Below are positions 46,401 to 54,685 of a DNA stretch of 64,000 bases, in pieces; positions within the stretch are counted from its first letter, which is position 1; each line of letters opens with the position of its first letter. The position numbers were made by a program, and so were the translations under genes. Source of the DNA: Rhabdornis inornatus (lineage: Eukaryota > Chordata > Aves > Passeriformes > Rhabdornithidae); the NCBI GenBank assembly GCA_013397075.1, contig VWZS01008191.1:233555-297554 (forward strand). Reading direction: 5' to 3'. The notes under the pieces are model-generated. The model was not told the origin of the DNA, did no database searches, and saw only the letters and a list, made by a program, of their open reading frames with translations.

Positions 46401-48411
46401 CCTTACAAACCCTTTTCCCTCTGCTCCTCTCTCCTCCCAGGCCAAGCTGTCAGGGGCCATGTCTCGGCGGATCAGGGCAGCTTTTGGGGCAGTGAACTTC
46501 TGGGCCATCGTCCTCTACAACATCCTGGCCCTCAACAGCCTGGAGTTTGCACTGCTGGTGACCAAGAGACTCCTTGTGATGGGTAAGGTGCTGCCTGCCA
46601 GCCTTTCCCATTGAGAGACCCCTGTCTTCATGGGGGCACATTGGTATGGGACCTGAGGACTGGGATTTTGAATCCTTTTGGATCCAAACTGCCCTGGCCA
46701 CTGGCTTGGGATGTGGCTGCTCAAAACGTCCTTAATTCCTGTGCAAAAAGTGCAGGCAGTGGTTTCTTAGCCCTGCCAGCTCCTCACTGAGTGCTCTGGG
46801 GTACCAGCTGCCTTCCAGGTGTGCTTGTACTGATGCCTGGAGAGGCTGCCTAGAAGAGAGGCTGGACAGTATTAAAGAAAAAAGTAGGGATTTATTAAAA
46901 GGCCTTCACAGGATGTACCTTGGGCAGTACAAGAGCCCAGCCATGGCTCCATCCAAGATGGACCCTGAGTCATGAGTTTTCACACTTGTATAAGTTTTGG
47001 TCCATTCCCATCTTGGGGTTCATCGTCCAATTGCAGCTCCAGGTTCTGCAGTCCCATCCTCCCAGATTCTCTCCTCAATTCTCTGCTGTTTGCACTTTTT
47101 GGGGCTGAAGCTGCAGCGGTGTCCTTGGTTCTGGTGCTGGAAAAGGATTGTTTTGTGTGACTGAGCTGTGAGGAGAACTTGCTAACACTTTATATGAAGT
47201 GCAGAGTTACGCACTAATGCAGTGCAGAATCTGGAAAACATGAAAGCTAAAACTTAAGGCATCAGTACAGCTCCTGGCCTAGCCTGACACTGGTTTAGTT
47301 GCCCTGGAGCACTGCAAGGGTCACATTAACCTCACCAAGCAGGGCTGAGCCCCTGCCTGTGAAATGCTCCCCTTGCTGGAGAAAGGGGTTGGTTCATCCT
47401 GCCTCATTTCCTCTGCCCCAGCAGACATTCCTGCATCATCCCAAAGGTGACAGGTACAAATCCCCATCCTGCAGTCTGTACATTTCTAATCAGTGGATTG
47501 TGGCACTGTTTTGAAGGCTTCTTGAGCTGCCCAGGGTATAAATAGCCATCAGGAGCCGGCATCCTGCAGCCTCTCTGGGATGGGGCTGGCGTAGGGGATG
47601 GATAATGTCACACTTGGTGTGCCAGGAGTGCCTGCCCGCTGAGCTCGCTGCCTTTTGCTGGTTCCATTATTCATTGCAGAGCTCCTGTTTTAGCAGGAAC
47701 AAACCCTGGATCCACCCCTCTGCTGTGGATACCAGATTTGTGATTGCAAACACTGTCAGACCCTTCCGAAGAGGAGGGAGAGCTCCAGGCTGTGTCACTG
47801 ACGTAGGTGACAAAAATATGTATTTTCCTGGGTGGACACTGTGTCCTCACTAAGAACAGGACAAGGCTGGGGTTGATCCTCAGCATCAGTGGAGCCCAAA
47901 TGTTCCAGAAGGTCACAGTGTTGAGCAATGATGGACATGGGCAGAAATTTCTGTTCAATGGGCAGAAAGTCAACCACAATTTCTGAACTTGGGGAGCAGA
48001 AGGATTTTTGGGGGTAAGAGGGGCCCAAAGCCCCTCCAGCATGTCCCCACATTAGCTGCAGTCCATGGTGCCTTGGTGGGCTCAGGCACAGCTTCATCTA
48101 ATCTGAAGGTTTCCCTCTTCTCTCGGTGAAGCTGCAGGGCTGGATCTACAACACAAAAATGTCATTGGCCACCATGAGCTTGTGGGACCCCCCAAACCCA
48201 CCTGAGAGGCAGCTGTGCTGGTGAAAGATTGTCCTTGTTAGGCAAGCAGCCACATCTAGATGACTCTGTGTCCCTCCCTGCTCTAGGTTTCCCTGTGAGC
48301 ACCTTGTCCATCTGGTTCATCACCTACTGCGGCGTGCAGCTGATCAAGGAGCGCGAGCGCATCCTGGCCATCGAGGAGGAGCAGAAGGGTGACAAGGCAA
48401 AGGTGGAATAG
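34375..48411 (+). CDS. HHATL: HHATL, hedgehog acyltransferase-like protein (11 coding exons, 504 aa)
   Basis: A multi-pass endoplasmic/sarcoplasmic reticulum protein of the MBOAT family (also GUP1, MG56). It is reported to antagonise HHAT-mediated Sonic hedgehog palmitoylation and to be needed for sarcoplasmic-reticulum maturation in muscle. Exons: 34375-34480, 35202-35269, 35583-35696, 36424-36618, 37662-37871, 41035-41206, 43153-43297, 43632-43667, 44345-44546, 46441-46582, 48287-48411. All phases close and the length equals human (504 aa). Conserved blocks include DVADFEWVMWF, LLKYNFYLPFFFFGPVMTFD, VDIFFHFFYIL, GLAYSNLVYDWVKAAVMFG, DHLDPPQPPKCIT and HFDRGINDWLCK. In FAITTLWLGPCEVVY the residue at the MBOAT catalytic His position is Leu (about residue 380), as in mammalian HHATL, so enzymatic acyl transfer is not expected. 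Introns hold CR1 copies and three antisense LTRs. Confidence 0.96.
34736..34952. repeat. T/G-only low-complexity block in HHATL intron 1
   Basis: About 215 bp made almost entirely of T and G (units of TTTTG, TTTG and TTG), with hardly a C or A. The opposite strand is A/C-only. No coding potential; the long open frames through it are compositional artefacts. Confidence 0.88.
35202..35269 (+). CDS. HHATL: HHATL coding exon 2 (residues 36-58)
   Basis: The acceptor is ttcttttgcag and the donor gtgagt. It encodes SMNRKAFRDGIKPGWHYFGR and KM, matching human KAFRESVRPGWEYIGRKM. Confidence 0.95.
35583..35696 (+). CDS. HHATL: HHATL coding exon 3 (residues 59-96)
   Basis: 38 codons, acceptor gctcctgcag, donor gtgagc. 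It encodes DVADFEWVMWFSSFRNIIIF then ALSGHVLFGK; a membrane segment highly conserved with human. Confidence 0.95.
35806..36307 (-). mobile_element. Probable solo LTR in HHATL intron 3 (antisense)
   Basis: It begins TGTTCGGGC and ends ggatccaaca (TGTT/AACA ends). An internal tttattaaat reads as an AATAAA-type signal on the minus strand. The right end (ctgggatccaaca) resembles a passerine LTR start when reversed. I see no convincing target-site duplication, so the left end is uncertain. Confidence 0.55.
36424..36618 (+). CDS. HHATL: HHATL coding exon 4 (residues 97-161)
   Basis: 65 codons, acceptor gctctctctgcag, donor gtgggt. It encodes two hydrophobic segments (VMYMIYGVLAVLASMGLVYL and YVAGLCCLASFK). 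An antisense LTR ends about 115 bp before this exon. Confidence 0.94.
37350..37580 (+). mobile_element. CR1 LINE 3' fragment in HHATL intron 4
   Basis: Landmarks: gaggccctggcacagggtgc, ctggatccctggaagtgtcc, gtgtccctgcccatggcagg, then a shortened end near aaaccattctc, about 80 bp before HHATL exon 5. Confidence 0.87.
37662..37871 (+). CDS. HHATL: HHATL coding exon 5 (residues 162-231)
   Basis: 70 codons, acceptor tttcttgtgcag, donor gtgagt. It encodes SGFVTGSFDLQDVLFYGGC and LLKYNFYLPFFFFGPVMTFD, the core MBOAT-like signature. Confidence 0.96.
39675..39950 (+). mobile_element. CR1 LINE 3' fragment in HHATL intron 5
   Basis: Landmarks: ggatattaggaataatttct, gagtcaccatccctggaggt, gatgtggcacttggggaca, gttggacttaatgatcttc, ending near ccgtgattccatg. 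Confidence 0.87.
41035..41206 (+). CDS. HHATL: HHATL coding exon 6 (residues 232-288)
   Basis: The acceptor is ccctccctgcag and the donor gtgagt. It encodes VSTQDLRRKDDEMKNIRV and a membrane segment VGAIVAVDIFFHFFYILTL. One base is carried out. Confidence 0.95.
41737..42391 (-). mobile_element. Solo LTR in HHATL intron 6 (antisense), about 655 bp
   Basis: It starts TGTCTTGTTTTGAAAGAC and ends ttgcaacctaagac, i.e. inverted TGTCTT/AAGAC(A) ends. It is flanked by a direct repeat CCCAGG at 41731-41736 and 42392-42397 (or 5-bp CCAGG if the last base is counted in the LTR). Read on the minus strand it begins TGTCTTAGGTTGCAAGGC, a start I recognise from a common songbird ERV LTR. No internal viral genes remain. 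Confidence 0.82.
43153..43297 (+). CDS. HHATL: HHATL coding exon 7 (residues 289-337)
   Basis: The acceptor is tttttgctccag and the donor gtgagt. It encodes AGLAYSNLVYDWVKAAVMFG and HLDPPQPPKCITMLYIFAE, almost identical to human. Confidence 0.96.
43632..43667 (+). CDS. HHATL: HHATL coding exon 8, 36-nt micro-exon (residues 337-348)
   Basis: A very short exon between acceptor cttattgtag and donor gtaagt. It encodes HFDRGINDWLC with split codons at both ends, exactly matching human HFDRGINDWLCK. Confidence 0.95.
44345..44546 (+). CDS. HHATL: HHATL coding exon 9 with the Leu-for-His site (residues 349-416)
   Basis: The acceptor is ctggcttttag and the donor gtgagg. It encodes YVYDHLGESHDNILKELVAS, then FAITTLWLGPCEVVYIWSLV. 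Active MBOAT acyltransferases such as HHAT carry His in this membrane motif; here it is Leu, as in mammalian HHATL. Confidence 0.96.
44745..44900 (-). mobile_element. CR1 LINE 3' fragment in HHATL intron 9 (antisense)
   Basis: Reverse CR1 landmarks: atcatggaatcattaaggct, aaaccacatccttaagtgcc, ccagggatggtgaca. Confidence 0.8.
45890..46216 (+). mobile_element. CR1 LINE 3' fragment in HHATL intron 9
   Basis: Good CR1 3' end: ggaaggaattcttgcctgtg, gaggccctggcacagggtgc, ggttggacggggcttggagc, gtgtccctgcccatggcagg, ending gtctgtgattctac. Confidence 0.88.
46441..46582 (+). CDS. HHATL: HHATL coding exon 10 (residues 417-463)
   Basis: The acceptor is ctctcctcccag and the donor gtaagg. It encodes MSRRIRAAFGAVNFWAIVLY and a following helix ending KRLLVM. 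Confidence 0.95.
46831..47264 (-). mobile_element. Solo LTR in HHATL intron 10 (antisense), 434 bp
   Basis: Perfect 7-bp terminal inverted repeats TGATGCC (46831-46837) and GGCATCA (47258-47264). They are flanked by the 4-bp direct repeat GTAC (46827-46830 and 47265-47268), as expected for a retroviral solo LTR. The internal gggatttattaaaagg is a TTAATAAA-type signal on the minus strand. No internal viral genes. Confidence 0.85.
48287..48411 (+). CDS. HHATL: HHATL last coding exon (residues 464-504)
   Basis: The acceptor is ccctgctctag; stop TAG 48409-48411. It encodes a membrane segment with FITYCGVQLIKERERILAIE, then a charged cytosolic tail EEEQKGDKAKVE, matching the human tail in length. 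Confidence 0.96.
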
Positions 48412-49460
48412 GGGAGGAGTTTGGGACAGGCTTGTCCCAAAGCCTTGTCTCCCTTCCAGCCACTGCTGCCAGGCCAGCCACTGGCCAGGGCTCTCCAAGC
48501 CCACCTGACAATCGGACTGCTGTAGCTCATCCTCATAGAAGTCACTTGGAAGGCACAGGTCGTCCCCTTGCTGCAGGAAGGATTTTCCATCAGGCACAGT
48601 GGGCATTTCACAGTCTCCCCAGGATGCTGAGGCAGCTCCCAGGACATTTCTTTCACACCAGAGCCATCCCCATGTTTTTTTCTGACCCTCTGACGCTGTG
48701 CAGGCCCAGAGATTTCACCCCCTGCATCCCACAGTGCTTGGTCTACCAGCACTGGGCTCCCCCCCAGCCCCTCTCTCCCAGAGAAGAATCTCCAGGTCCC
48801 ATGGCTGGAGGTTTTAGGGCCCTGCACAGCTGGATCCAAGACTGATGTAGCCACCACGACCACCCCACTGGGACTCAAGCCAAAGCCCACCTCAGTTTTT
48901 TTATATGCCGTGGACAAAGGTCTAAGCTCACATTCCTGCCCATGGCTGTGGGACAGTACGTGCTGTAGCCAACCCTTGCTCATCTCCAGCCACCCATCCC
49001 TTTCCTCAGCTGCCTTTGGTGTGCACAGCCCACAGCTGTAGGGCTGCGTGAGCACACAGGTGAATAGGATCAAAGGAGAAAAACCCCAGATGAAGGGCAG
49101 GGACTTGGGGCTGGGTGGTGGAGGGAAAGCTCATGGGAGACTCCTTGGAGAATTAGACTTTGGGAGTGTGTGAAACGCAGTGCCTTGGGGGAAAGGTGGG
49201 TTTGTAACAGAAAAATAGCTCTGGCTCTCTTGCACTTTAGAGTAACTCTCAGTGGCCTTATGTCTGAGTCATGTCGCTGTTTGGTGAGGGCAGGATCCAC
49301 ACCCCTCTGCAACAGGGGTTGAGATGCTTGGTGCATCCCTGTGGATGAAGCAGGATGGGTTCCTAGCCAGCTTTCAGCTCTGCCAAAGTAATTTGTGAAG
49401 TTCCTGGTAAATGTCACTTATTTATGTAGCCAATAAATGTTGGAAAACTCTGGCACCTGC
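48412..49460 (+). other. HHATL: HHATL 3'UTR
   Basis: It extends from the TAG stop to shortly after an AATAAA at 49432-49437. No other canonical poly(A) hexamer was seen in between. Confidence 0.65.
49432..49437 (+). terminator. HHATL: HHATL poly(A) signal
   Basis: Canonical AATAAA (gccaataaatgttgg) about 1.0 kb after the stop, followed by a G/T-containing downstream region (ctgttgtgctgctgg). Confidence 0.7.
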
Positions 49461-50662
49461 TGCTCATCCCTGTTGTGCTGCTGGGCTGCAGGTGACACCC
49501 CTGGCCTCCGGAGCTGAGAGGACAAGGATCTGTGTGCAGGTTCTCACCTGCCTTCCAAAAGAGTGACACAAGACATTTTTGACTTCAGCAGAAGCCCACT
49601 TTGCTGTCATCACCAGACTGAAGGCTGGGCTGCAGATGGATTCATATTCACCTTTATTTTGACTCTGCTTCCGTACCTATCTTGAGCCTTTGGCCATCAA
49701 ACTGTCACCCCTGTGGGTTTTGGCTTAGAAGCCAGGTTGGTTTTATTTTTGGGAGCCTGACAAACAATGCTGGGAGTAAGGGCAGGTGCTGTGCCTTGGT
49801 GGCATCTCGCCACCTCCCTTTTTGACACATCTGCCACTGCTGGACTTTTCATAGGTGTTTCTTGGCTTCTTCATTATTTCAGATTTACTTTTTCCATCAA
49901 ACCAGCTCTGCCACCATGTGCTTCCTGCAGGGTTAAATTCATCTCCTCCCCTCCACCGGGCTGTCCTCTCACAGGTGGCACCACCCTGGGGTGCTGACAC
50001 CAGGGGCTCAGGTCTGTGGCTGCCTGGCAGGACAGTGTCACCTCCCAGTGTCCAAGTGGGTGACTCACATGGCAAAGCCCAGTGACTCTGCACTGCCCTC
50101 CTGACTTGGATACTCTAGGAGAGAAAATAGCCCATTCACTAAGGGTTTATATTTACCCAGCAGCTGCATCTGCTGAAGCTGCCAGAAGGAGCTAATCTTA
50201 GACACAAACCCAGCAAGAGATCTGTCAGAGACAGTGCATGGGAGAATTTGGGCTTTGCCCTCCTTTTCCAGGAGTTATTCCTTCAGCTTTTGCTACTCTG
50301 ACAATCCCAGGAGGCCTGGTGGGCCAGGAGCGCCCTGGTGCTGTCTCAACCAGCTCAGCCTTGCACAGGACACTGAATGCCTCTGTAGGATGAGACTTAT
50401 CCATTGCTCATCTTTCTGAAGAGGAGCATCTCATCTGCTCTGGTTATTGCCTGCCTCTTCATAAAACTCTACCAAGAAGCCAAGAAAAGCAATTTTTTAT
50501 TGTAATTACAAATCCCAGTTAATAGCCCTACACTGGACACTTTCTTTTTCAGCCTGACACGGCTAGAATTCCTTCATCCATCCTTTTTGTTCTAACATTT
50601 TGTATGGGTGGGAGTGACCCTACAACACTGCATGCCTTTAGGATGTACCTGTGTATCCTCAG
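49461..50662. other. Intergenic spacer HHATL-KLHL40, left part
   Basis: No gene recognised. Ordinary mid-GC DNA with short non-conserved open frames only. Confidence 0.5.
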
Positions 50663-51199
50663 TGTCATGGTTTAATCCCACACCCTTTCTCACTCCCTCC
50701 CTCCCCCTCACCCCAAAAGGAGGAGAATCAGAAAGAAAAGGTGAACAGGTAACTGTTGAGATAAGAACAGCTTAACATTTGAAACAAAACATAATGATGA
50801 AAAAAATAATGGCAAGGAGAGGAGAAAGAGCAACAGAACCCAAGAGAAACAACTGATGCACAACACAATTGCTCATCACCCACTGGTTGATGCCCAGCCT
50901 GTCCCCAGACAGCAAATTAGCTCCCTTCTGGGTAATTTCCACAGTTTATATCCAGGAAATTATGTTCTGTGGTATGGAACATCCCTCTGGCCAGTCTGGG
51001 TCAGCTCCCCTGGCCATGCTGCTTCCCAGCTTTTGGTGCTGCTCCTCTCTGGCAGAGTGTGAGACATGAAAATCCTTGACTCGAGGTAAGAAAGACTCAG
51101 CAAGAGCCAAAACATTGGTGAGTTATCAACATTTTCCTAAATCAGGAGAACCACAGCACTGCAGGAGGAAAATTAACTCTCCCAGATAAAACCAGGACA
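50663..51199 (-). mobile_element. Solo LTR upstream of KLHL40 (antisense), 537 bp
   Basis: It starts TGTCATGGTTTAATCCC and ends taaaaccaggaca, with TGTC/GACA inverted ends. Near-identical 5-bp flanks ctcag (50658-50662) and ttcag (51200-51204). The interior (ggtatggaacatccctctgg, ggtcagctcccctggccat) is characteristic of a widespread avian ERVL-type LTR. On the minus strand it reads TGTCCTGGTTTTATCTGGG, the usual LTR start. Confidence 0.86.
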
Positions 51200-52035
51200 T
51201 TCAGCCACTCCCATGTCCTGGGGGCCTATTCCCCCCTTGGGGACACACTAATGACTGTGGGAGTCCACTGGTCATTGGAAATCCCTGCCTGTGGCCCTGT
51301 CAGATCTAGGGGACAGTGCACCCAGGCTCTTGGAAAACCAGGGCTGCTTTCCCAAGCCTTGGAGCTGCTCCAGCTGCTGGGCAAAGCCACTGAAGCCCAT
51401 GGAGTCCCCAGGGCAGGTTTCGGACCAGCACAGTGCCCCTTCCCTGAGTGAGCCACCAAGCTGGGAGATGCCAGAGATGGGATGTAGCTGCATTTTGGCA
51501 GTGGCACCTCGTGGGCTGGGGGATAAGGAAGCAAAACTCAGATGGCAGCACAACGAAGAGGAAAACAGCACAGGGCTCAAGGGAGATTAAAGGCAGAGGG
51601 AGGGGGGAAAATCCCAGCTGGTGGCACCACAACGACACAGGATTAAATTTGGTATGGCACAGAGCTAATGGAGAGGGAGCAGAGGGGGGAGGGTGGGGAT
51701 GTCCAGCCCCAGATGTCAGGGAGCAAAGATTCCTGAAGTTCAACCCGGTTCAAAGATCAGCACTCAGAGCCTGATCCCATCACAGATGAGCAGCACAGAA
51801 GAGCTTATGTGAGCTCTGAAAACAGCTTGTGATGATTTCCCTGCTATATTGGTACTTCCCAGATGCTGCTGGAACCACACCAGTACAGAAGGGCTTCATA
51901 CTGGTATAGCTCCCTCCCTCTTCCCACTTCTAGAGGCAACCATAATGGCAATTTTTATAAATACATCCCTGCCAGGGTAAGGGGTTATGTGGCTTTAAAT
52001 ACACCAAGAATAATGGCTAATATTTTTTCATAGAC

Positions 52036-52058
52036 TTAATTAAATCGTTAATTAAATC
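52036..52058. promoter_or_regulatory. Paired TTAATTAAATC motifs (candidate enhancer)
   Basis: The identical 11-mer TTAATTAAATC occurs at 52036-52046 and 52048-52058, each with a TAATTA-type homeodomain core, about 1.3 kb upstream of the KLHL40 TATA box. Function is inferred only from the motif. Confidence 0.3.
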
Positions 52059-52589
52059 TCTGCCATCGCTGAGTGTCAGACAGCCCAGAGGGTCCACAGT
52101 AAGAGATAAAACAGATTCATGCACAAGTTTTACTATGGGTATAAATAATTATAGTTACTCTGCTCGCCCGTGTCTGTCAAAACTAATTTGCTTCTTTGTG
52201 AGCTCTGTGGGAATAGCTGGACCTGGACTGGCCATTTGAGGGCCCAGGGGCCTTCCTAATCATCCATGGGCAGGCAAGCAGGACACAAGACCTGCTGGAG
52301 AGCTCAGCCACTCTGGAGCATCAGCTCCAGGCCAGGCAGGTTGTCCTGCTGTGGCTCTAGGCTTTGCCATGGGGGTGGTGAACCAGAAGGACTGAGAAGG
52401 AGACCCTCAATTTACTAGAAGGTATTTGTGTTTAGATGTCTTAATCTGTGAGTTGAAGCCCACCATTGCATTTCATTTACTTCTATTTTGCCTCAGCCGC
52501 TCTTTCTGTCACTAGGAACAGGAAAGGATGGATTTATTGGTGCCAAGGTGCCCAGAGATTGTGCCACTGGGGCCCGTTTGCATGTATGG

Positions 52590-52735
52590 CAGAGTCACAG
52601 CATCAGAGAGGCTGGAAAACAGCTCTGGGATTGATCCAACCTATGACTGAACCAGACCATGGCCCTGAGTGCCATGTCCGGTCTTTCCTTAACACCTCCA
52701 GGGGTGGTGACTCCACCACCTACTGCAGGGAAAAA
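52590..52735 (-). mobile_element. CR1 LINE 3' fragment (antisense)
   Basis: Reverse CR1 landmarks: tcacagcatcagagaggctg, gggattgatccaacctatg, ctgagtgccatgtccggtct, ccaggggtggtgactccacc. Confidence 0.83.
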
Positions 52736-53015
52736 GAGCCATCCCTCTCCCACAGTCCTCAAATCTCCTGCTTTAGTGAGAATTTTAAAGGAACTTCCAG
52801 CACAGATCTCGTATCCCATACAGTGCTACAGGGATACAGGGTAAATAAACAGCTCTATCTCCATTTCCCACCCACTTCCAGACCCCTGAAAAGTGACTCT
52901 AGAGGAGAATAGAGGGCAAACCTGTGCAGCAAAGGGAGCTGGCTGGAGCTGGGGATGCCACAAAACCCACACAAGACCCTCCCTTAGTGCATCTTTCCAG
53001 CTTTGACTTCATGAT

Positions 53016-53025
53016 CTATTTTTAA
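53016..53025 (+). promoter_or_regulatory. KLHL40: MEF2 consensus site upstream of KLHL40
   Basis: CTATTTTTAA fits the MEF2 consensus YTA(W)4TAR perfectly, about 345 bp upstream of the TATA box of a muscle-specific gene. MEF2 control is inferred from motif and gene identity. Confidence 0.5.
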
Positions 53026-53248
53026 CACAGCTAAAGGTCCAGCACTTTCAGAGCAGCCCATTTAGCATCATCAGGAGGAAACCCCAGCCTTGCCACCCAT
53101 GACCCAAGAGGCAGATTGGGCTGTTAGATTCACCCAAGCCCATGGGTGGCATGTGTCCCCTGTGGTGTCACAGCAGCGAAACCTCCTGCTCCCGCTGCGG
53201 TGACTCATGAGCTGACAGACCCTTCCTGAATTACTGAGGCTGGAATTA

Positions 53249-53254
53249 CAGCTG
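53249..53254. promoter_or_regulatory. KLHL40: CAGCTG E-box upstream of KLHL40 TATA box
   Basis: CAGCTG, the core preferred by myogenic bHLH factors, lies about 110 bp upstream of the TATA box. A second copy is at 53399-53404 near the predicted start site. Confidence 0.4.
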
Positions 53255-53359
53255 TTCCCCCGGCCCCCTCCCTTCCTCCTTGTCCAATGTGTCATATTAA
53301 AGGGTGATCGGCTTACACATGCTGCACTATGGATTCCTTAAGCTCTGCAGTGCTGTGTC

Positions 53360-53369
53360 TATATATAAA
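53360..53369 (+). promoter_or_regulatory. KLHL40: KLHL40 TATA box
   Basis: TATATATAAA followed by a G/C-rich stretch, placing transcription start at about 53390-53400. The sequence from there to ATG 53540 contains no upstream ATG, consistent with a simple 5'UTR of about 145 nt. Confidence 0.7.
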
Positions 53370-53539
53370 GCCCTGAGCTGGAAGCTGAAGTGCACAGACA
53401 GCTGGGAGCATTTCACATTCCCGCTGTGCCGGAGGTCTGGAAGCCTGTGAGCTCTGCTTTGAGCAAGTTTCTTTATTCAGGTATAGGTACAGACACCAAT
53501 ATTTATCCATAAGAGAAGGATTGGGGCAAAGAACGAGCC

Positions 53540-54685
53540 ATGGGTTTGCCTCTTGATCAAGTGGAAGAATTGCGTCTCTACCAGCAAACTCTTCTCCAGG
53601 ACGGACTCAAAGACATGTTGGACCACAATAAGTTTCTGGACTGTGTTTTAAAAGTGAAGGGGAAGGAGTTTCCCTGCCATCGGCTGGTGCTGGCAGCCTG
53701 CAGCCCCTATTTCCGGGCCATGTTCCTCTCAGACATGGAGGAGAGCAAGAAGAGGGAGGTCAGCTTGGAAGACGTCGATCCAGATGTCATGGGCAAGATC
53801 CTCCACTACATCTACACCTCCGAGCTGGAGATCACCGAGCAGAACGTGCAGGACATCTTCTCGGTGGCCAACATGTTCCAGATCCCCTCCATCTTCACCG
53901 TGTGCGTGTCCTTCCTGCAGAAGCGGCTCTGCCTCAGCAACTGCCTGGCCATCTTCCGCCTGGGATTGATGCTGGATTGCGCCCGGCTGGCCGTGGCTGC
54001 CCGGGATTTCATCTGCGACCGCTTCTCCCTGGTGTCCCGGGACGAGGAGTTCTACCAGCTCTCCCCCGACGAGCTGATTGCCATCATCTCCAGCGACTCC
54101 CTCAACGTGGAGAAGGAGGAGAGCGTCTTTGAGGTGGTGATGAAGTGGGTGGGCACCAAGGACCGTGAGAGCCGGCAAAAGGCCTTGCCTGTCATCTTCG
54201 AGAGCATCCGCTTCCGCCTCATGCCCAACGACTACATCAAGGACCACGTGGAGAAGCACGCCATGGTCAAGTCCAGCCCGGAGCTGCTCAAGAAGCTGCA
54301 GATGGTGAAGGATGCCCAGAAAGGCAAATTCACTGTGGTGAAGAAGAAGAAAGTGAAGAAGAACAGTGAGAATCAAGAAAAGGAGAATGTTGTCAATGGA
54401 GCAGTAGATGAAGGGGAAGACGCAGAGGAGGATGCTCTCCCTGGGATCTTGAACGACACGATGCGCTTTGGGATGTTCCTCCAGGACCTTATTTTCATGG
54501 TGAGCGACAGTGGAGCGGTGGCCTATGACCCCAATGCCAACGAGTGCTATTTTGCCTCCCTGTCTACTCAAATCCCAAAGAACCATGTCAGTCTGGTGAC
54601 CAAAGAGAATCAGATCTTCATTGTTGGAGGACTGTACTACAATGAGGACAGCAAAGAGGATCCCATGAGCTCCTACTTCCTACAG
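53540..54685 (+). CDS. KLHL40: KLHL40 exon 1: BTB, BACK, linker, first Kelch strand (residues 1-382)
   Basis: The start ATG 53540 (gagccATGG) gives MGLPLDQVEELRLYQQTLLQ, collinear with the human N-terminus. The donor is gtacta after SSYFLQ. It is one large exon, as in mammals. GC-rich third positions make a spurious 285-codon antisense open frame. Confidence 0.97.

Larger units (their letters stand above)
51205..53010. other. KLHL40 upstream spacer
   Basis: No gene recognised. It contains an AT-rich segment at about 51950-52200 with paired homeodomain-like motifs and an antisense CR1 fragment at about 52590. Confidence 0.5.

Noticed and set aside
48324..49073. Minus-strand open frame of 249 codons
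   Set aside because: It overlaps the last HHATL exon and 3'UTR in antisense and has no recognisable motif.
53729..54586. Minus-strand open frame of 285 codons
   Set aside because: It is the exact antisense of KLHL40 exon 1; its His/Leu/Glu-rich translation is a shadow of GC-rich third codon positions.
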